Source: an uncultured Draconibacterium sp. (GTDB lineage: Bacteria > Bacteroidota > Bacteroidia > Bacteroidales > Prolixibacteraceae). Taken from it: DNA of 64,000 nt. The notes under the pieces are model-generated. The model had not been told where the DNA came from. It made no database searches and saw nothing but the letters and a program-made list of their open reading frames with translations. The translations under genes were made by a program, and so were the position numbers. The DNA lies in NCBI RefSeq assembly GCF_913063105.1, contig NZ_CAJXYQ010000001.1, positions 186,001-250,000 on the forward strand. The letters are read 5' to 3'. Shown here piece by piece: positions 30,809 to 39,716 of this stretch (position 1 is the stretch's first letter; each line of letters begins with the position of its first letter).

Positions 30809-32029
30809 ATGGAAAAACTTTTTAAAACCACAGGAAATCAAAGCCAGGCAGTTGAGCTCAAAAAAATTGCCCAGAAGAAACAAATTCTTCGCTCAATCTA
30901 TTTTAATGGCCCGCTTTCTAATTCGGATTTGGCCAAACAGATTAAATTAAGTACGCCAAAAATCAACAGCCTTTTACTGGAACTCATTGAAGACGAGCTG
31001 GTAAACGAATTGGGCCGTGGCGACTCGAGTGGCGGACGCCGTCCGAATATTTACGGACTGGTTGAAAATGGCTTTTATGTGGTTGGCATTACCATAAATG
31101 TAACCCGCACCATTATTTCAATTTTTAACAGCTGCAACAATGAAGTTAGCGGACCTCATTACTTTCCTATTAAAATGTCGTCGGACATTAACATTTTTAT
31201 CCAGGTAAATGAAAAGCTGGAGGAGGTAATAAAAGCCAGCAAAATTGACCAGGATAAAGTGTTGGTTGCCGGAATAGAACTGCCAGGTTTAATCAATCAG
31301 AAAGAGGGAATAAACCAAACCTATTTCCCCAAAGAGAAAAACCTGTTTGATAGATTACAAAAAATATTTGGCATTCCGGTTTATATCAACCATGACGCGA
31401 AAGTACGCACCTTTGCCGAACAACACTTTGGCCTTGCAAAGGGCAAGAAAAACGTGTTGATGCTTCAGGCTGACTGGGGTTTAGGATTGGGAATAATTGT
31501 AAATGGGAAATTGTATACCGGCAAATCGGGTTATTCGGGCGAGTTTGGACATTTACCGCTTGCCGATAACGGTGTGCTTTGTGTGTGCGGCAAACAGGGA
31601 TGTTTGGAAACTATTGTTTCGGCCAATGCAATTGCGCGCCAGGCACGCGAAGGAATTCTTCAAGGTAATTCTTCGCTGATAAAAGATCTGGTAAAAGAAG
31701 ATTTAAGCAAAATAGATATTTCAACAGTTATACAAGCTGCCAACTCCGGCGACCAGTTTGCCATATCTTTATTTTCAGAAGTTGGCAAATGGCTGGGCAG
31801 AGGAATGGCCTACCTGATTCAGATTTTTAATCCTGAACTTATTATTATTGGAGGCCAGGTTGCTGTTGCCAGCCAATTTATTCTGGCTCCAATACAACAG
31901 GCTATCCATACCTTTAGCAACCGCGATATTAGTAACGAAACTGAAATTCAGTTTTCTGAACTTGGAACAAAAGCCGGTACCATCGGGGCTGCTGCGTATG
32001 CTTTGGAACGTATTTCAAAACAACGATAA
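30809..32029 (+). CDS. ROK family transcriptional regulator (NagC-like)
   Basis: 406 residues: a winged helix-turn-helix (about residues 20-70, KKQILRSIYFNGPLSNSDLAKQI type) followed by a ROK sugar-binding/kinase fold. The zinc-binding motif CVCGKQGCLET is near residue 250, and the ATP-loop region reads GLGLGIIVNG. Such regulators sense a sugar or sugar phosphate and control catabolic genes. The two downstream genes belong to amino-sugar metabolism, so it probably regulates them, sensing GlcNAc-6-phosphate or a similar compound. Its own targets elsewhere cannot be seen. Confidence 0.9.
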   Translation: MEKLFKTTGNQSQAVELKKIAQKKQILRSIYFNGPLSNSDLAKQIKLSTPKINSLLLELIEDELVNELGRGDSSGGRRPNIYGLVENGFYVVGITINVTRTIISIFNSCNNEVSGPHYFPIKMSSDINIFIQVNEKLEEVIKASKIDQDKVLVAGIELPGLINQKEGINQTYFPKEKNLFDRLQKIFGIPVYINHDAKVRTFAEQHFGLAKGKKNVLMLQADWGLGLGIIVNGKLYTGKSGYSGEFGHLPLADNGVLCVCGKQGCLETIVSANAIARQAREGILQGNSSLIKDLVKEDLSKIDISTVIQAANSGDQFAISLFSEVGKWLGRGMAYLIQIFNPELIIIGGQVAVASQFILAPIQQAIHTFSNRDISNETEIQFSELGTKAGTIGAAAYALERISKQR

Positions 32030-32114
32030 TAGCAGATCCGGAACTGAGATAAAAACAGAAAACAAGAAACATCATATCTCTGTAAGCAAAGGGTCTCGAA
32101 AAAATTTTAATCGC

Positions 32115-34421
32115 ATGAAAATCAATTTTACAAAGGTTGAAGAGGCATTTTTTGCAGAAGCAAAGTCGCAAACAATTACAACCAAAGTTCCGTATATCAC
32201 TACCGAAAGTTTTCCGAAACTGGGTTTGCTTTCGGCCTTAAGTTTTTTGGAGTGGGCAAGTAAAAACCCCAATGGTGTTGTTAGTTTACCAACGGGTAAA
32301 ACAGCACAATACTTTCTGGATTTTACGCATCTTATACTTGAAAACTGGACCAACAAAAAAGGAAAAGACTTTTTAGAAAAATACGGATTGGCCGATGTAA
32401 AAAAACCCGACTTAAGCGAGTTGTCTTTTGTACAAATGGGCGAATTCTTTCCCATCGACCCAAAACAGCACAACAGCCTTCATAATTATGCGCAAAAACA
32501 ATACATCGAGGCTTTTGGATTTAATAAAGAAAAGGCCCTGCTTATAAACTCTGAAGAAGTTGAGCTGGCGGAAGGAAAACATTTTTCAGAAATCTTTCCT
32601 GATTATAAAATCGATCTTTCGTTGCGTTATCGCGAAGCAAAAACACACCAGGAGCAATTGCAACAGGAATCGATTTTTAAAATTGATAACTGGTGTACAG
32701 CCTACGAAAATAAAATTCGCGAAAAAGGTGGAATTGGCTTTTTCCTTGGCGGGATTGGCCCCGATGGTTTAATCGCTTTCAACACCCGCGGTTCCGATCA
32801 TTTTTCATCAACCCGTCTCACTCAAACCAATTTCGAAACGCAAGCTATAACTGCTGCCGATTTGGGAGGAATAGAGGTGTCGAAAAATCGTTTGGTTATT
32901 ACTATCGGATTAGGCACCTTGTCGTTCAACCCGCAAAACAAGGCCATTATTTACGCCGCAGGTGAAGCCATTGCCGATACCATAAAGGCGTCGTTAGAAA
33001 GTGAACCTACTGTTACCTACCCCGCAACAGCACTTCAGAAGCTGGAAAATGCCCGCTTTTATCTTACTGAAGGAGCAGCTGTTTCGCTTGAAGACAGTAT
33101 TGATTGTTACTACACCTGCACTCCGTGGAACCATCAGAAAACGGAACGGGCTGTTATCGAACTTTGCAAGAAGATAAATAAATTTGGTACAAAACTGGAG
33201 CTTGACGACCTAAAGGCAGACAAGTACTGCAGCATGATTCCCGACCTGAATGAAAATACAGTGCAATCGGTAATCGATTCAATTTTAGCCAAGCTGCACA
33301 AAGGGATGAAAAAAGAGGTTAACCAGGTGTATTACCATACCGGGCCCCACCACGATGATATTATGCTGGGGATTATGCCATCTACCAACCGTCAATCCCG
33401 CGATGCCAGCAACGAGCTTCATTTTTCGGTGCTTACCTCGGGCTTTACTGCGGTTACCAACAGCTTTTTGTACCAGTTACTGATTGATACAAAAGACCTG
33501 ATAAACCAGGGAACAATTGAAATGATCAACTTCCCCGACTTTTTTAAAGACGGTTACAAATATAAATGGGACAAAGATATTTACCACTACCTTGATAACA
33601 TTGCAGCGCAAGATGAAGAAGAGAAACGCCGTGGCGTTTGTCACAGGGTGGTTCGTGCTTTAGTTTCTATCTGGAATATTAAAGACGAAGAAGAATTAAG
33701 AGAAACTATTTTTGAAGTACTTACCATTTTACGCAAAAGTTACGATGGCGGGAAAAATCCGCCAAAAGTGCAAAAGCTAAAAGGTATGATCAGGGAGTTT
33801 GAAGAAGAGCTGGTATGGGCCCACTACGGTATTATGGTAAAAAATGTGCACCACCTGCGTTTAGGCTTTTACTCGGGCGAATCAAATTACGAAAAAGACA
33901 TTCTTCCAATTCTTGAAGATTTCAGAAGATACAAACCAACAGTTATTAGCCTGGCCATGGACCCGCAGGGAAGCGGCCCCGACACACACTACAAAGTGTT
34001 GCAGGCCATTGCTCGGGCAGTTGAAGACTGGAGCAAAGAAGAAGACCTGAGCAAGCTGCGTATTGTTGGCTACCGGAATGTTTGGTTTAAATACAACCCC
34101 TGGGATGTTGAAGTAATTGTTCCCGTTTCGTTAAACTCGCTGGCTACACTCGACAAATCGTTTACCGAATGTTACATTACCCAGGTAAATGCCTCGTTTC
34201 CGAGCTACCAGCTCGATGGAAAATTCAGCGACCTCACACAGCGGGTATGGTTTGAACAACACAAGCAAATTCAGTTGCTGCTCGGAAAAAATTTCTTCTA
34301 CCAAAACGATTCTCCGTTGCTTAGAGCTACACACGGCGTTATTTACCACCGCGAACTAAATGTTCAGCAGTTTCTGGAAGAAGCATCGAACCTGGGAAAA
34401 GCGATGGAAAACATACTGTAA
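32115..34421 (+). CDS. NagB-like domain fused to PIG-L deacetylase-like domain
   Basis: 768 residues from the ATG at 32115 (a longer frame overlaps the upstream gene and is not used). Residues 1-390 resemble glucosamine-6-phosphate deaminase, residues 420-768 a PIG-L/LmbE N-acetylglucosaminyl deacetylase. The NagB-type sites are altered: the phosphate loop is LPTGKTAQ instead of LPTGSTP, the catalytic Asp of MDEY is Gly (QMGEFF), and DGHIAFNEP is DGLIAFNTR, so the proton-relay His and Glu are gone. The PIG-L domain keeps PHHDDIMLG, the metal motif, though the second His motif is weak. It probably acts on, or senses, an amino sugar. It lies between a ROK regulator and true nagB. Confidence 0.75.
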   Translation: MKINFTKVEEAFFAEAKSQTITTKVPYITTESFPKLGLLSALSFLEWASKNPNGVVSLPTGKTAQYFLDFTHLILENWTNKKGKDFLEKYGLADVKKPDLSELSFVQMGEFFPIDPKQHNSLHNYAQKQYIEAFGFNKEKALLINSEEVELAEGKHFSEIFPDYKIDLSLRYREAKTHQEQLQQESIFKIDNWCTAYENKIREKGGIGFFLGGIGPDGLIAFNTRGSDHFSSTRLTQTNFETQAITAADLGGIEVSKNRLVITIGLGTLSFNPQNKAIIYAAGEAIADTIKASLESEPTVTYPATALQKLENARFYLTEGAAVSLEDSIDCYYTCTPWNHQKTERAVIELCKKINKFGTKLELDDLKADKYCSMIPDLNENTVQSVIDSILAKLHKGMKKEVNQVYYHTGPHHDDIMLGIMPSTNRQSRDASNELHFSVLTSGFTAVTNSFLYQLLIDTKDLINQGTIEMINFPDFFKDGYKYKWDKDIYHYLDNIAAQDEEEKRRGVCHRVVRALVSIWNIKDEEELRETIFEVLTILRKSYDGGKNPPKVQKLKGMIREFEEELVWAHYGIMVKNVHHLRLGFYSGESNYEKDILPILEDFRRYKPTVISLAMDPQGSGPDTHYKVLQAIARAVEDWSKEEDLSKLRIVGYRNVWFKYNPWDVEVIVPVSLNSLATLDKSFTECYITQVNASFPSYQLDGKFSDLTQRVWFEQHKQIQLLLGKNFFYQNDSPLLRATHGVIYHRELNVQQFLEEASNLGKAMENIL

Positions 34422-34501
34422 ACGAAAATTATAAATCAACTTTTGCTAATCGAAACAGCGACTAAGCGCAAAATAAAAGTCGTAATAAAAATACATTCAC
34501 A

Positions 34502-35281
34502 ATGAAATTAGTTATTCATAACAACTACAACGAATTAAGCCTTTGGGCCGCAAACCATATTGCCGAAAAAATTAATGATTTTAAAGCTACGGCCGAAAAA
34601 CCTTTTGTTTTGGGACTGCCAACAGGCTCAACCCCACTGGGCACTTACAAAGTTTTAATTGATTTGTATAAACAAGAAAAAGTTTCATTCAAACATGTAG
34701 TTACTTTTAACATGGATGAATATGTTGGAATTGACGAAAATCATCCGGAAAGCTACCACAGTTTTATGTTTGAGAACTTTTTTAAACACATTGATATTCA
34801 GAAGGAGAACATCAACATTTTAGATGGCAATGCTACCGACCTTGGTGCGGAGTGTAAAGCCTACGAAAAGAAAATACAATCATACGGAGGTATTGAGTTA
34901 TTTTTGGGAGGTATGGGAGCCGATGGCCATCTGGCTTTTAATATTCCCGGCTCATCAATTCAATCGCGCACACGCCTGGTAGATTTAAATTACGACACCA
35001 TTGTGGCCAACTCGCGCTTTTTTGATAATGATTTAAACCAGGTGCCAAAACAAGCTTTAACTGTTGGCGTACAAACTGTTCTCGATGCTAAAGAAGTACT
35101 GATTTTGGTGAATGGCTACAAAAAAGCACGTGCCTTGCAAAATGTAGTAGAGAATGGGGTAAATCACATGTGGACTCTTTCTGCTTTGCAAATGCATCCG
35201 AACGGAATTATTGTTTGCGATGAAGAAGCAACCATGGAGTTAAAAGTAGGAACGGTTAAGTATTTTAAAGAATCAGTTTAA
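34502..35281 (+). CDS. nagB: Glucosamine-6-phosphate deaminase
   Basis: Converts glucosamine 6-phosphate to fructose 6-phosphate and ammonia; 259 residues, normal length. Motifs: [11 protein letters not shown] phosphate loop (about residue 40), NMDEYVG with the catalytic Asp (about 72), GADGHLAFN with Asp and His (about 140), and ANSRFF and [13 protein letters not shown] near the C-terminus. The Glu that normally follows in FNEP is Ile here (FNIPGSS), removing one member of the catalytic triad; the base sequence (ATT) shows it is a codon for Ile. Downstream of the fusion gene by 80 bases. Confidence 0.9.
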   Translation: MKLVIHNNYNELSLWAANHIAEKINDFKATAEKPFVLGLPTGSTPLGTYKVLIDLYKQEKVSFKHVVTFNMDEYVGIDENHPESYHSFMFENFFKHIDIQKENINILDGNATDLGAECKAYEKKIQSYGGIELFLGGMGADGHLAFNIPGSSIQSRTRLVDLNYDTIVANSRFFDNDLNQVPKQALTVGVQTVLDAKEVLILVNGYKKARALQNVVENGVNHMWTLSALQMHPNGIIVCDEEATMELKVGTVKYFKESV

Positions 35282-35294
35282 ACCAACTAAAATA

Positions 35295-35337
35295 TACAAA
35301 ATAAAACTGCCCGCCTGGTGAACCAGAGCGGGCAGTT
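35295..35337 (-). terminator. Strong hairpin, terminator on minus strand
   Basis: Long stem AACTGCCCGC with GCGGGCAGTT extended by CTGGT and ACCAG around a GA loop. On the minus strand it is followed by a T-rich run, so it suits the zinc operon, whose last gene ends at 35484. Plus-strand nagB also reads into it. Confidence 0.65.
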
Positions 35338-35358
35338 GTGCTAAATAATCCCGAATTG

Positions 35359-35468
35359 ATTAGCGATTATTGCAGACCGAAAATACATTTTCTTTTGTTT
35401 TGAACCAAACCAGATAACAAGGAATACTGGAGTTTTTAAACATATTTTGCAAGTCCTTAATCGCTAAT
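35359..35468. repeat. 110-bp interval bounded by perfect 11-bp inverted repeats
   Basis: ATTAGCGATTA at 35359-35369 and its exact reverse complement TAATCGCTAAT at 35458-35468 enclose 88 bases without a gene. It sits between the terminator hairpin and the zinc-ribbon gene. It could be a small non-autonomous element remnant or an RNA stem; neither is proven. Confidence 0.5.
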
Positions 35469-35483
35469 GTTTTTATTCTCTTT

Positions 35484-35660
35484 TTATTGCGTTTTTTTCA
35501 TTTCTTTTACAATTACCTCGTTATGACAGGCAGGGCAAGTGTATATTTCGCAACCGGTGCAGGCAAAACAATTACTGCAGGTGCGCATAACATCAAGGTT
35601 TGAAAACCGGAAATTACAGTTCTTGCACGTATATAACTTTTCCTTTTTCTTACCAAGCAT
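35484..35660 (-). CDS. 58-residue zinc-ribbon microprotein coupled to zinc permease
   Basis: A 58-residue protein too small for many gene callers. Eight cysteines form four CxxC pairs at residues 12/15 (CKNC), 28/31 (CSNC), 34/37 (CTGC) and 42/45 (CPAC), which fits two zinc ribbon sites. The ends are Lys-rich. Its ATG overlaps the stop of the preceding zinc permease gene as TAATG, so it is translated from the same operon. No family could be named. Being the last product of a zinc uptake operon suggests a role in zinc binding, delivery or sensing; this is inference. Confidence 0.75.
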   Translation of the reverse strand: MLGKKKEKLYTCKNCNFRFSNLDVMRTCSNCFACTGCEIYTCPACHNEVIVKEMKKTQ

Positions 35661-36469
35661 TAAATAAATGATTTTACCAACCGAAGTACTCCAAATATAA
35701 GTACCAGGGTAAAAATTATTGCAGCCCCCGATGGAATATTCAGAAAATACGAAATAAACAGTCCGGCTATCGTTCCTACAAAAGCAAAAACCGATGATAG
35801 CACCAGTAAACTTTTAAAATCTTTTGTAAACATATTTGCTGTAGCCTGAGGAATAGTAAGTAACGACAAAATAAGAATTATACCAACCACCCTGATATTG
35901 AGCACCACCGTTAAAGCAATGAGTACAATAATCAGGTAGTTAAACAAAGCTACCGGAAGTCCGGCTGCGCGTGCAAATTCCTCATCAAAAGCAATGTAAA
36001 GTATTTTTCGGAGGAAAACAGCAAAAAAGCTTACTATAACCACGTTGAGGGTAAACATCCACCAAAGCTCCGAAACCGTAACGGTAAGTATATTACCAAA
36101 AAGGTAGCTCATTAAATTTGGCGTATAGCCCGGAGTTAGAAAAACAAAAATAATACCGAGGGCCATTCCCAGCGACCACCAGATGGCAATAGAAGAATCT
36201 TCACGAATTTCGGCCACCCTGGTAAAAAACTGTATGCCCAGTGCCGATAAAACAGCAAACAAAACAGCACCTAACAAAGGATTGAAGCCCAGAAAAAAAG
36301 CAAGTCCTATTCCGCCAAACGATGCATGCGTTATTCCGCCACTAATAAATACAATGCGGCGAGAAACAATGTAAGCACCAATAATTCCGCACGAAATACT
36401 GGCAAAAACAGCAGCCCAAAAGGCTTTCTGAAAAAAATCGTAAGAAAACAATTCAATAATCGCGCTCAT
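35660..36469 (-). CDS. znuB: Zinc ABC transporter permease
   Basis: 269-residue integral membrane permease of the ABC-3 family with about eight hydrophobic helices. Family segments: GAYIVSRRIVFISGGITHASFGGIGLA (first part, near residue 30), the cytoplasmic coupling loop FDEEFARAAGLPV near residue 165, and TIPQATANMFTKDFKSLL near 205. Partners are the ATPase gene one base upstream and the binding protein before it. Metal specificity (zinc, possibly manganese) is inferred from the binding protein. Its stop overlaps the start of the zinc-ribbon gene. Confidence 0.9.
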   Translation of the reverse strand: MSAIIELFSYDFFQKAFWAAVFASISCGIIGAYIVSRRIVFISGGITHASFGGIGLAFFLGFNPLLGAVLFAVLSALGIQFFTRVAEIREDSSIAIWWSLGMALGIIFVFLTPGYTPNLMSYLFGNILTVTVSELWWMFTLNVVIVSFFAVFLRKILYIAFDEEFARAAGLPVALFNYLIIVLIALTVVLNIRVVGIILILSLLTIPQATANMFTKDFKSLLVLSSVFAFVGTIAGLFISYFLNIPSGAAIIFTLVLIFGVLRLVKSFI

Positions 36470-36470
36470 A

Positions 36471-37214
36471 TTAATGGTGGTGCTTTAGTACAGTGTGAGG
36501 AACTTCGCCATGTGATATAATTTGTATCGGGCAGTTATAATTAGCCAACTGCTGTTGCGAAATTACATTGCTTGGGTGATAGTGAAGCAATTTATTAACG
36601 CAGGCAATTGTTTTTACATAACTGGTAATGGTACCTACATCGTGCGAAACCAAAACAATGGCAATTTCTTCATTCAGTTTACGAAGCTTTTCATACAATT
36701 CACCCTCAAATCGGTTATCAACAAAAGTATCGGGTTCGTCGAGAATAAGTAATTTAGGCTGACTTAACAATGCACGACACAGAAAAACCCGTTGCATTTG
36801 CCCGCCCGACAGCTCGCCAATAGCTTTATTTCGTATGCCTGTAATACCCATTTCCTCAAGCAATAATTCGGCCCGGTTTTTTACCTGGCTACCGGCTTTG
36901 TTCGGATTTTGCATGATTGCCCCCGACAAAACAACATCGAAAACCGTGATGGGAAACTTCCTGTCGATATGTTTTACCTGTGGCAAATACCCGATAGGTT
37001 TTTTGCGTCCTCCCATTTTTGGTGAAAATGTAATCTTCCCCGATTCCGGTTTTAACAAGCCGAGTATAGCTTTTAATAAAGTTGTTTTACCGCCTCCGTT
37101 TGGCCCTATTACCCCCAGAAAATCTTTCTCACGCACTTCCAGGTTTACCTTTTCCAACACCGGTACTTTATCGTAGGCAACCGTTAAGTTTTCTATTTTT
37201 ATTAATGCATCCAT
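36471..37214 (-). CDS. znuC: Zinc ABC transporter ATP-binding protein
   Basis: 247-residue ABC ATPase that powers the zinc importer from the cytoplasmic side. Walker A is GPNGGGKTTLLKAIL (about residue 37), signature ELSGGQMQRVFLCRALL (about 140), Walker B LLILDEPDTFVD and the switch His in VLVSHDVGT. The C-terminus ends HHH, with further His in the tail. The start overlaps the binding-protein stop by one base (TAATG); the permease starts one base after its own stop. Confidence 0.92.
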   Translation of the reverse strand: MDALIKIENLTVAYDKVPVLEKVNLEVREKDFLGVIGPNGGGKTTLLKAILGLLKPESGKITFSPKMGGRKKPIGYLPQVKHIDRKFPITVFDVVLSGAIMQNPNKAGSQVKNRAELLLEEMGITGIRNKAIGELSGGQMQRVFLCRALLSQPKLLILDEPDTFVDNRFEGELYEKLRKLNEEIAIVLVSHDVGTITSYVKTIACVNKLLHYHPSNVISQQQLANYNCPIQIISHGEVPHTVLKHHH

Positions 37215-38086
37215 TAAAAGTTGTCAATCAGAATTTGGGTCATTTTTTTCAGGTTTTCTTCCCAGGCCGGATCCAGTGGCCACACCTGAATGATTTCACC
37301 TCCTATTTCCTGGGCAAATACGCGCGCATGTTCCCGGTCAAATTCACTTTGAATGTATATAATTTTTATTCCTTCAGCCTTGGCCATGTCAACTACTTGT
37401 TTTAAATGCTGAGGCGTTGGCTCTTTCCCGCCCGATTCGAGCGAATACTGATTGAGCCCGTACTCCCGGGCATAGTACGATAAGCTGGGATGGAAAACTA
37501 TAAATTTCTTGCCGGCATAGTCCTTCAGTTGATTTTTCAGTTCAACATGTAGCACATCGCATTCTTTTACAAAGCGCATGTAGTTTGCTTTGTACTCAGC
37601 AGTTTTTTCTGGTTTTAAAGCAGTAAGTTCATCAAGAATAACTTTTGCCATTTGTTTTACCAAAACCGGCGACAACCACACATGCGGATCAACACCATCG
37701 ATATGAACATGATCGCCATGTTGATCGAATTTGTCAGCAATTAAATCCAGCCCCTCCGAAATATTTACCACTTTCATTTCGGCATTGGCCTGGGCGATTT
37801 TCTCTTTCCACGAGTGCTCAAACCCAATATATCCAATCCGAAACCAAATGGCCGAACGGCTAATATCTTTTAACTGCGATGGCAACAAAGTATAAGCTGC
37901 GGGGCTCGATCCGGGCGGAATCAATACATTTATTTCAAAATCATTTCCTGCAATTTTTTCTACAAATGTTTTTTGCGGTAAAATGCTAACCGTTATAACA
38001 TCGGCTATCTTTTTGTTTTCTTTCTTACTATTCCCGCACGAAGCAAGCAGTGCAACAAGTGCGAATAAAACGAGCAATCTATTCAT
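37214..38086 (-). CDS. znuA: Zinc ABC transporter substrate-binding lipoprotein
   Basis: 290-residue cluster A-I binding protein from the ATG at 38086, which gives a lipoprotein signal (ALLASCGNS, Cys near 17). Metal-site residues: a His in the short QHGDHVHIDGVDPHVWLSP loop (near residue 125, His-rich as in zinc binders), the FHPSLSYYAREYG His (about 185), and Glu/Asp in QSEFDREHAR. The His-rich loop favours zinc over manganese. First gene of the operon; no Zur box was recognised upstream. Confidence 0.88.
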   Translation of the reverse strand: MNRLLVLFALVALLASCGNSKKENKKIADVITVSILPQKTFVEKIAGNDFEINVLIPPGSSPAAYTLLPSQLKDISRSAIWFRIGYIGFEHSWKEKIAQANAEMKVVNISEGLDLIADKFDQHGDHVHIDGVDPHVWLSPVLVKQMAKVILDELTALKPEKTAEYKANYMRFVKECDVLHVELKNQLKDYAGKKFIVFHPSLSYYAREYGLNQYSLESGGKEPTPQHLKQVVDMAKAEGIKIIYIQSEFDREHARVFAQEIGGEIIQVWPLDPAWEENLKKMTQILIDNF

Positions 38087-38166
38087 TTCAATTTTTTTAG
38101 TGTTCCCACTTAACAAAGTTCTACAAATTTAGTTTTATGTTTTTGAATAAACAGTACCGAATTTAA

Positions 38167-38436
38167 TTAAAACTTTTTTGAATCGGGACTTTTGGGTGGC
38201 ACCGGATCATAGCCATGCGTACCCCATGGATGACATTTTGATAAGCGATGCACTGTAAGTACAAAACCTTTAAACGGACCATGCAATTTTATTGCCTGAA
38301 CGGCGTATTCAGAACACGTAGGCACATGCCGGCACGAAGCAGGTGTGAGTGGCGAAATGGCGTATTTATAAATATAAATTGGAAGTAAAAGTACCCACCC
38401 TAAAAATTTTAATATGGCTTTTCCTACTGTTTTCAT
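38167..38436 (-). CDS. yidD: Membrane protein insertion efficiency factor YidD
   Basis: 89-residue membrane-associated protein that aids YidC-dependent membrane protein insertion. The family motif is complete: a hydrophobic N-terminus, YKYAISPLTPASCRHVPTCSEYAVQAI with its Cys, and HRLSKCHPWGTHGYDPVP. In most bacteria the gene is beside rnpA and yidC; here it is alone next to the zinc operon, in the same direction. Confidence 0.93.
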   Translation of the reverse strand: MKTVGKAILKFLGWVLLLPIYIYKYAISPLTPASCRHVPTCSEYAVQAIKLHGPFKGFVLTVHRLSKCHPWGTHGYDPVPPKSPDSKKF

Positions 38437-38586
38437 TAATTACACTAACAAAGGTAAAATTAAAATTGAACGCTATTTCGAAAGCCAAAAAATGAGTTTC
38501 ATCTTAAAAAACGTTAAAGCTTATCTGAAATAAAAATAAATACCCATAAACCTTTGCAAGCGTCTGTATCAATTGCATAATATTTT

Positions 38587-38594
38587 TAATTTTG
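38587..38594 (+). promoter_or_regulatory. -7 element upstream of ROK kinase
   Basis: TAATTTTG matches the -7 consensus TAnnTTTG, 51 bases before the start codon. A -33 element is not obvious. Confidence 0.4.
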
Positions 38595-38645
38595 CTTACA
38601 CACAATAATAGAGTATTACAATCTTAATTAAATAAACATAAGATA

Positions 38646-39623
38646 ATGAAGAAAGTTGCAATTGGAGTTGATATAGGCGGAACAAATACAGCCATTGGTG
38701 TTGTTGACGCTGAAGGAAATGTGATGGTAAAAGATAATATTTCAACACCATCGCATGGCGATATCGACCAGTACATTTCAGATTTGGCAGCAGCCATCAA
38801 TGAATTAATTAAATCGGTAAAATTACTGAATGAAAATCTTGAGGTACTTGGTATTGGTATCGGAGCTCCAAACGGAAATTATTACAGCGGCACCATCGAA
38901 TATGCTCCAAACCTTTCGTTTAAAGGCGTAGTTCGTTTAGTTGAATTGCTGCGTGCACATTTCCCATCGATGCAGGCGCTGGCATTAACAAACGATGCCA
39001 ATGCTGCTGCTATTGGCGAAATGATTTATGGAGGTGCCAAAGGAATGAAAAACTTTGTGATGTATACCTTGGGAACCGGTGTTGGCAGCGGAATTGTTGT
39101 TAATGGCGACCTGGTGTACGGACATGATGGATTTGCCGGAGAATGTGGACACACCACCCTGATTCCTGGTGGACGTTTGTGTGGATGCACAGCATTGGGC
39201 CACCTGGAAGCTTACTGCTCGGCTCCCGGAATGAAACGAACTGCTTTTGAATTAATGGCGCATTACAATGCTACTGATAGTTTGCTTGCTGATAAATCGT
39301 TTAACGAGCTCGACTCGAAAATGATTTTTGATGCTGCAGAAAAAGGCGATAAAATTGCACTTGAGGTATTTGAAAAAACCGGAGAATGGCTCGGACAAGG
39401 TTTGGCCGACACCATACACCACCTGAGCCCCGAGGCTGTTTTTCTTTTTGGTGGACCTACAGCTGCCGGCGATTACATATTTAAGCCAACAAAAAAATAT
39501 ATGGAAAAACACCTGCTTCCGATTTTTAAGGACAAAATTAAAATCCTACCGTCGGAACTTAAACCAGGCGATGCAGCCATTGTGGGTGCAAGCGCTTTGG
39601 TTTGGAAAGAAATTGATAAATAA
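38646..39623 (+). CDS. ROK family sugar kinase (glucokinase-like)
   Basis: 325-residue cytoplasmic sugar kinase. The first phosphate loop is GVDIGGTNTAIGVVD at residue 7, the catalytic Asp lies in LTNDANAAAIGE (about residue 118), the second loop is GTGVGSGIVVNG, and the ROK zinc motif is HTTLIPGGRLCGCTALGHLEAY with CGC near residue 178. Unlike the regulator at 30.8 kb there is no helix-turn-helix. The substrate could be glucose, N-acetylglucosamine or mannose; the sequence does not decide. Confidence 0.9.
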   Translation: MKKVAIGVDIGGTNTAIGVVDAEGNVMVKDNISTPSHGDIDQYISDLAAAINELIKSVKLLNENLEVLGIGIGAPNGNYYSGTIEYAPNLSFKGVVRLVELLRAHFPSMQALALTNDANAAAIGEMIYGGAKGMKNFVMYTLGTGVGSGIVVNGDLVYGHDGFAGECGHTTLIPGGRLCGCTALGHLEAYCSAPGMKRTAFELMAHYNATDSLLADKSFNELDSKMIFDAAEKGDKIALEVFEKTGEWLGQGLADTIHHLSPEAVFLFGGPTAAGDYIFKPTKKYMEKHLLPIFKDKIKILPSELKPGDAAIVGASALVWKEIDK

Positions 39624-39647
39624 TACTTACCAAAATATTTTAAAAAT

Positions 39648-39680
39648 GAGGCTGTCTCTAAAGGGACGGTCTCTTTTTTT
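39648..39680 (+). terminator. Terminator after ROK kinase
   Basis: Eleven-pair stem (GAGGCTGTCTC with GGGACGGTCTC, with G-T wobbles) around a TAAA loop, then seven T. Confidence 0.88.
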
Positions 39681-39704
39681 ACTTTAAATCTCCATCCGGT
39701 ATTG

Positions 39705-39712
39705 TATCTTTA
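39705..39712 (+). promoter_or_regulatory. -7-like element before M1 peptidase
   Basis: TATCTTTA matches 7 of 8 positions of TAnnTTTG, with TTT about 19 bases upstream. It ends 5 bases before the ATG, which would give an almost leaderless transcript. Confidence 0.35.
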
Positions 39713-39716
39713 AGCA

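Noticed and set aside
31848..32114. N-terminal extension of the NagB-like fusion overlapping the ROK gene
   Set aside because: It lies in a different frame over coding sequence of the regulator; the family start is the ATG at 32115.
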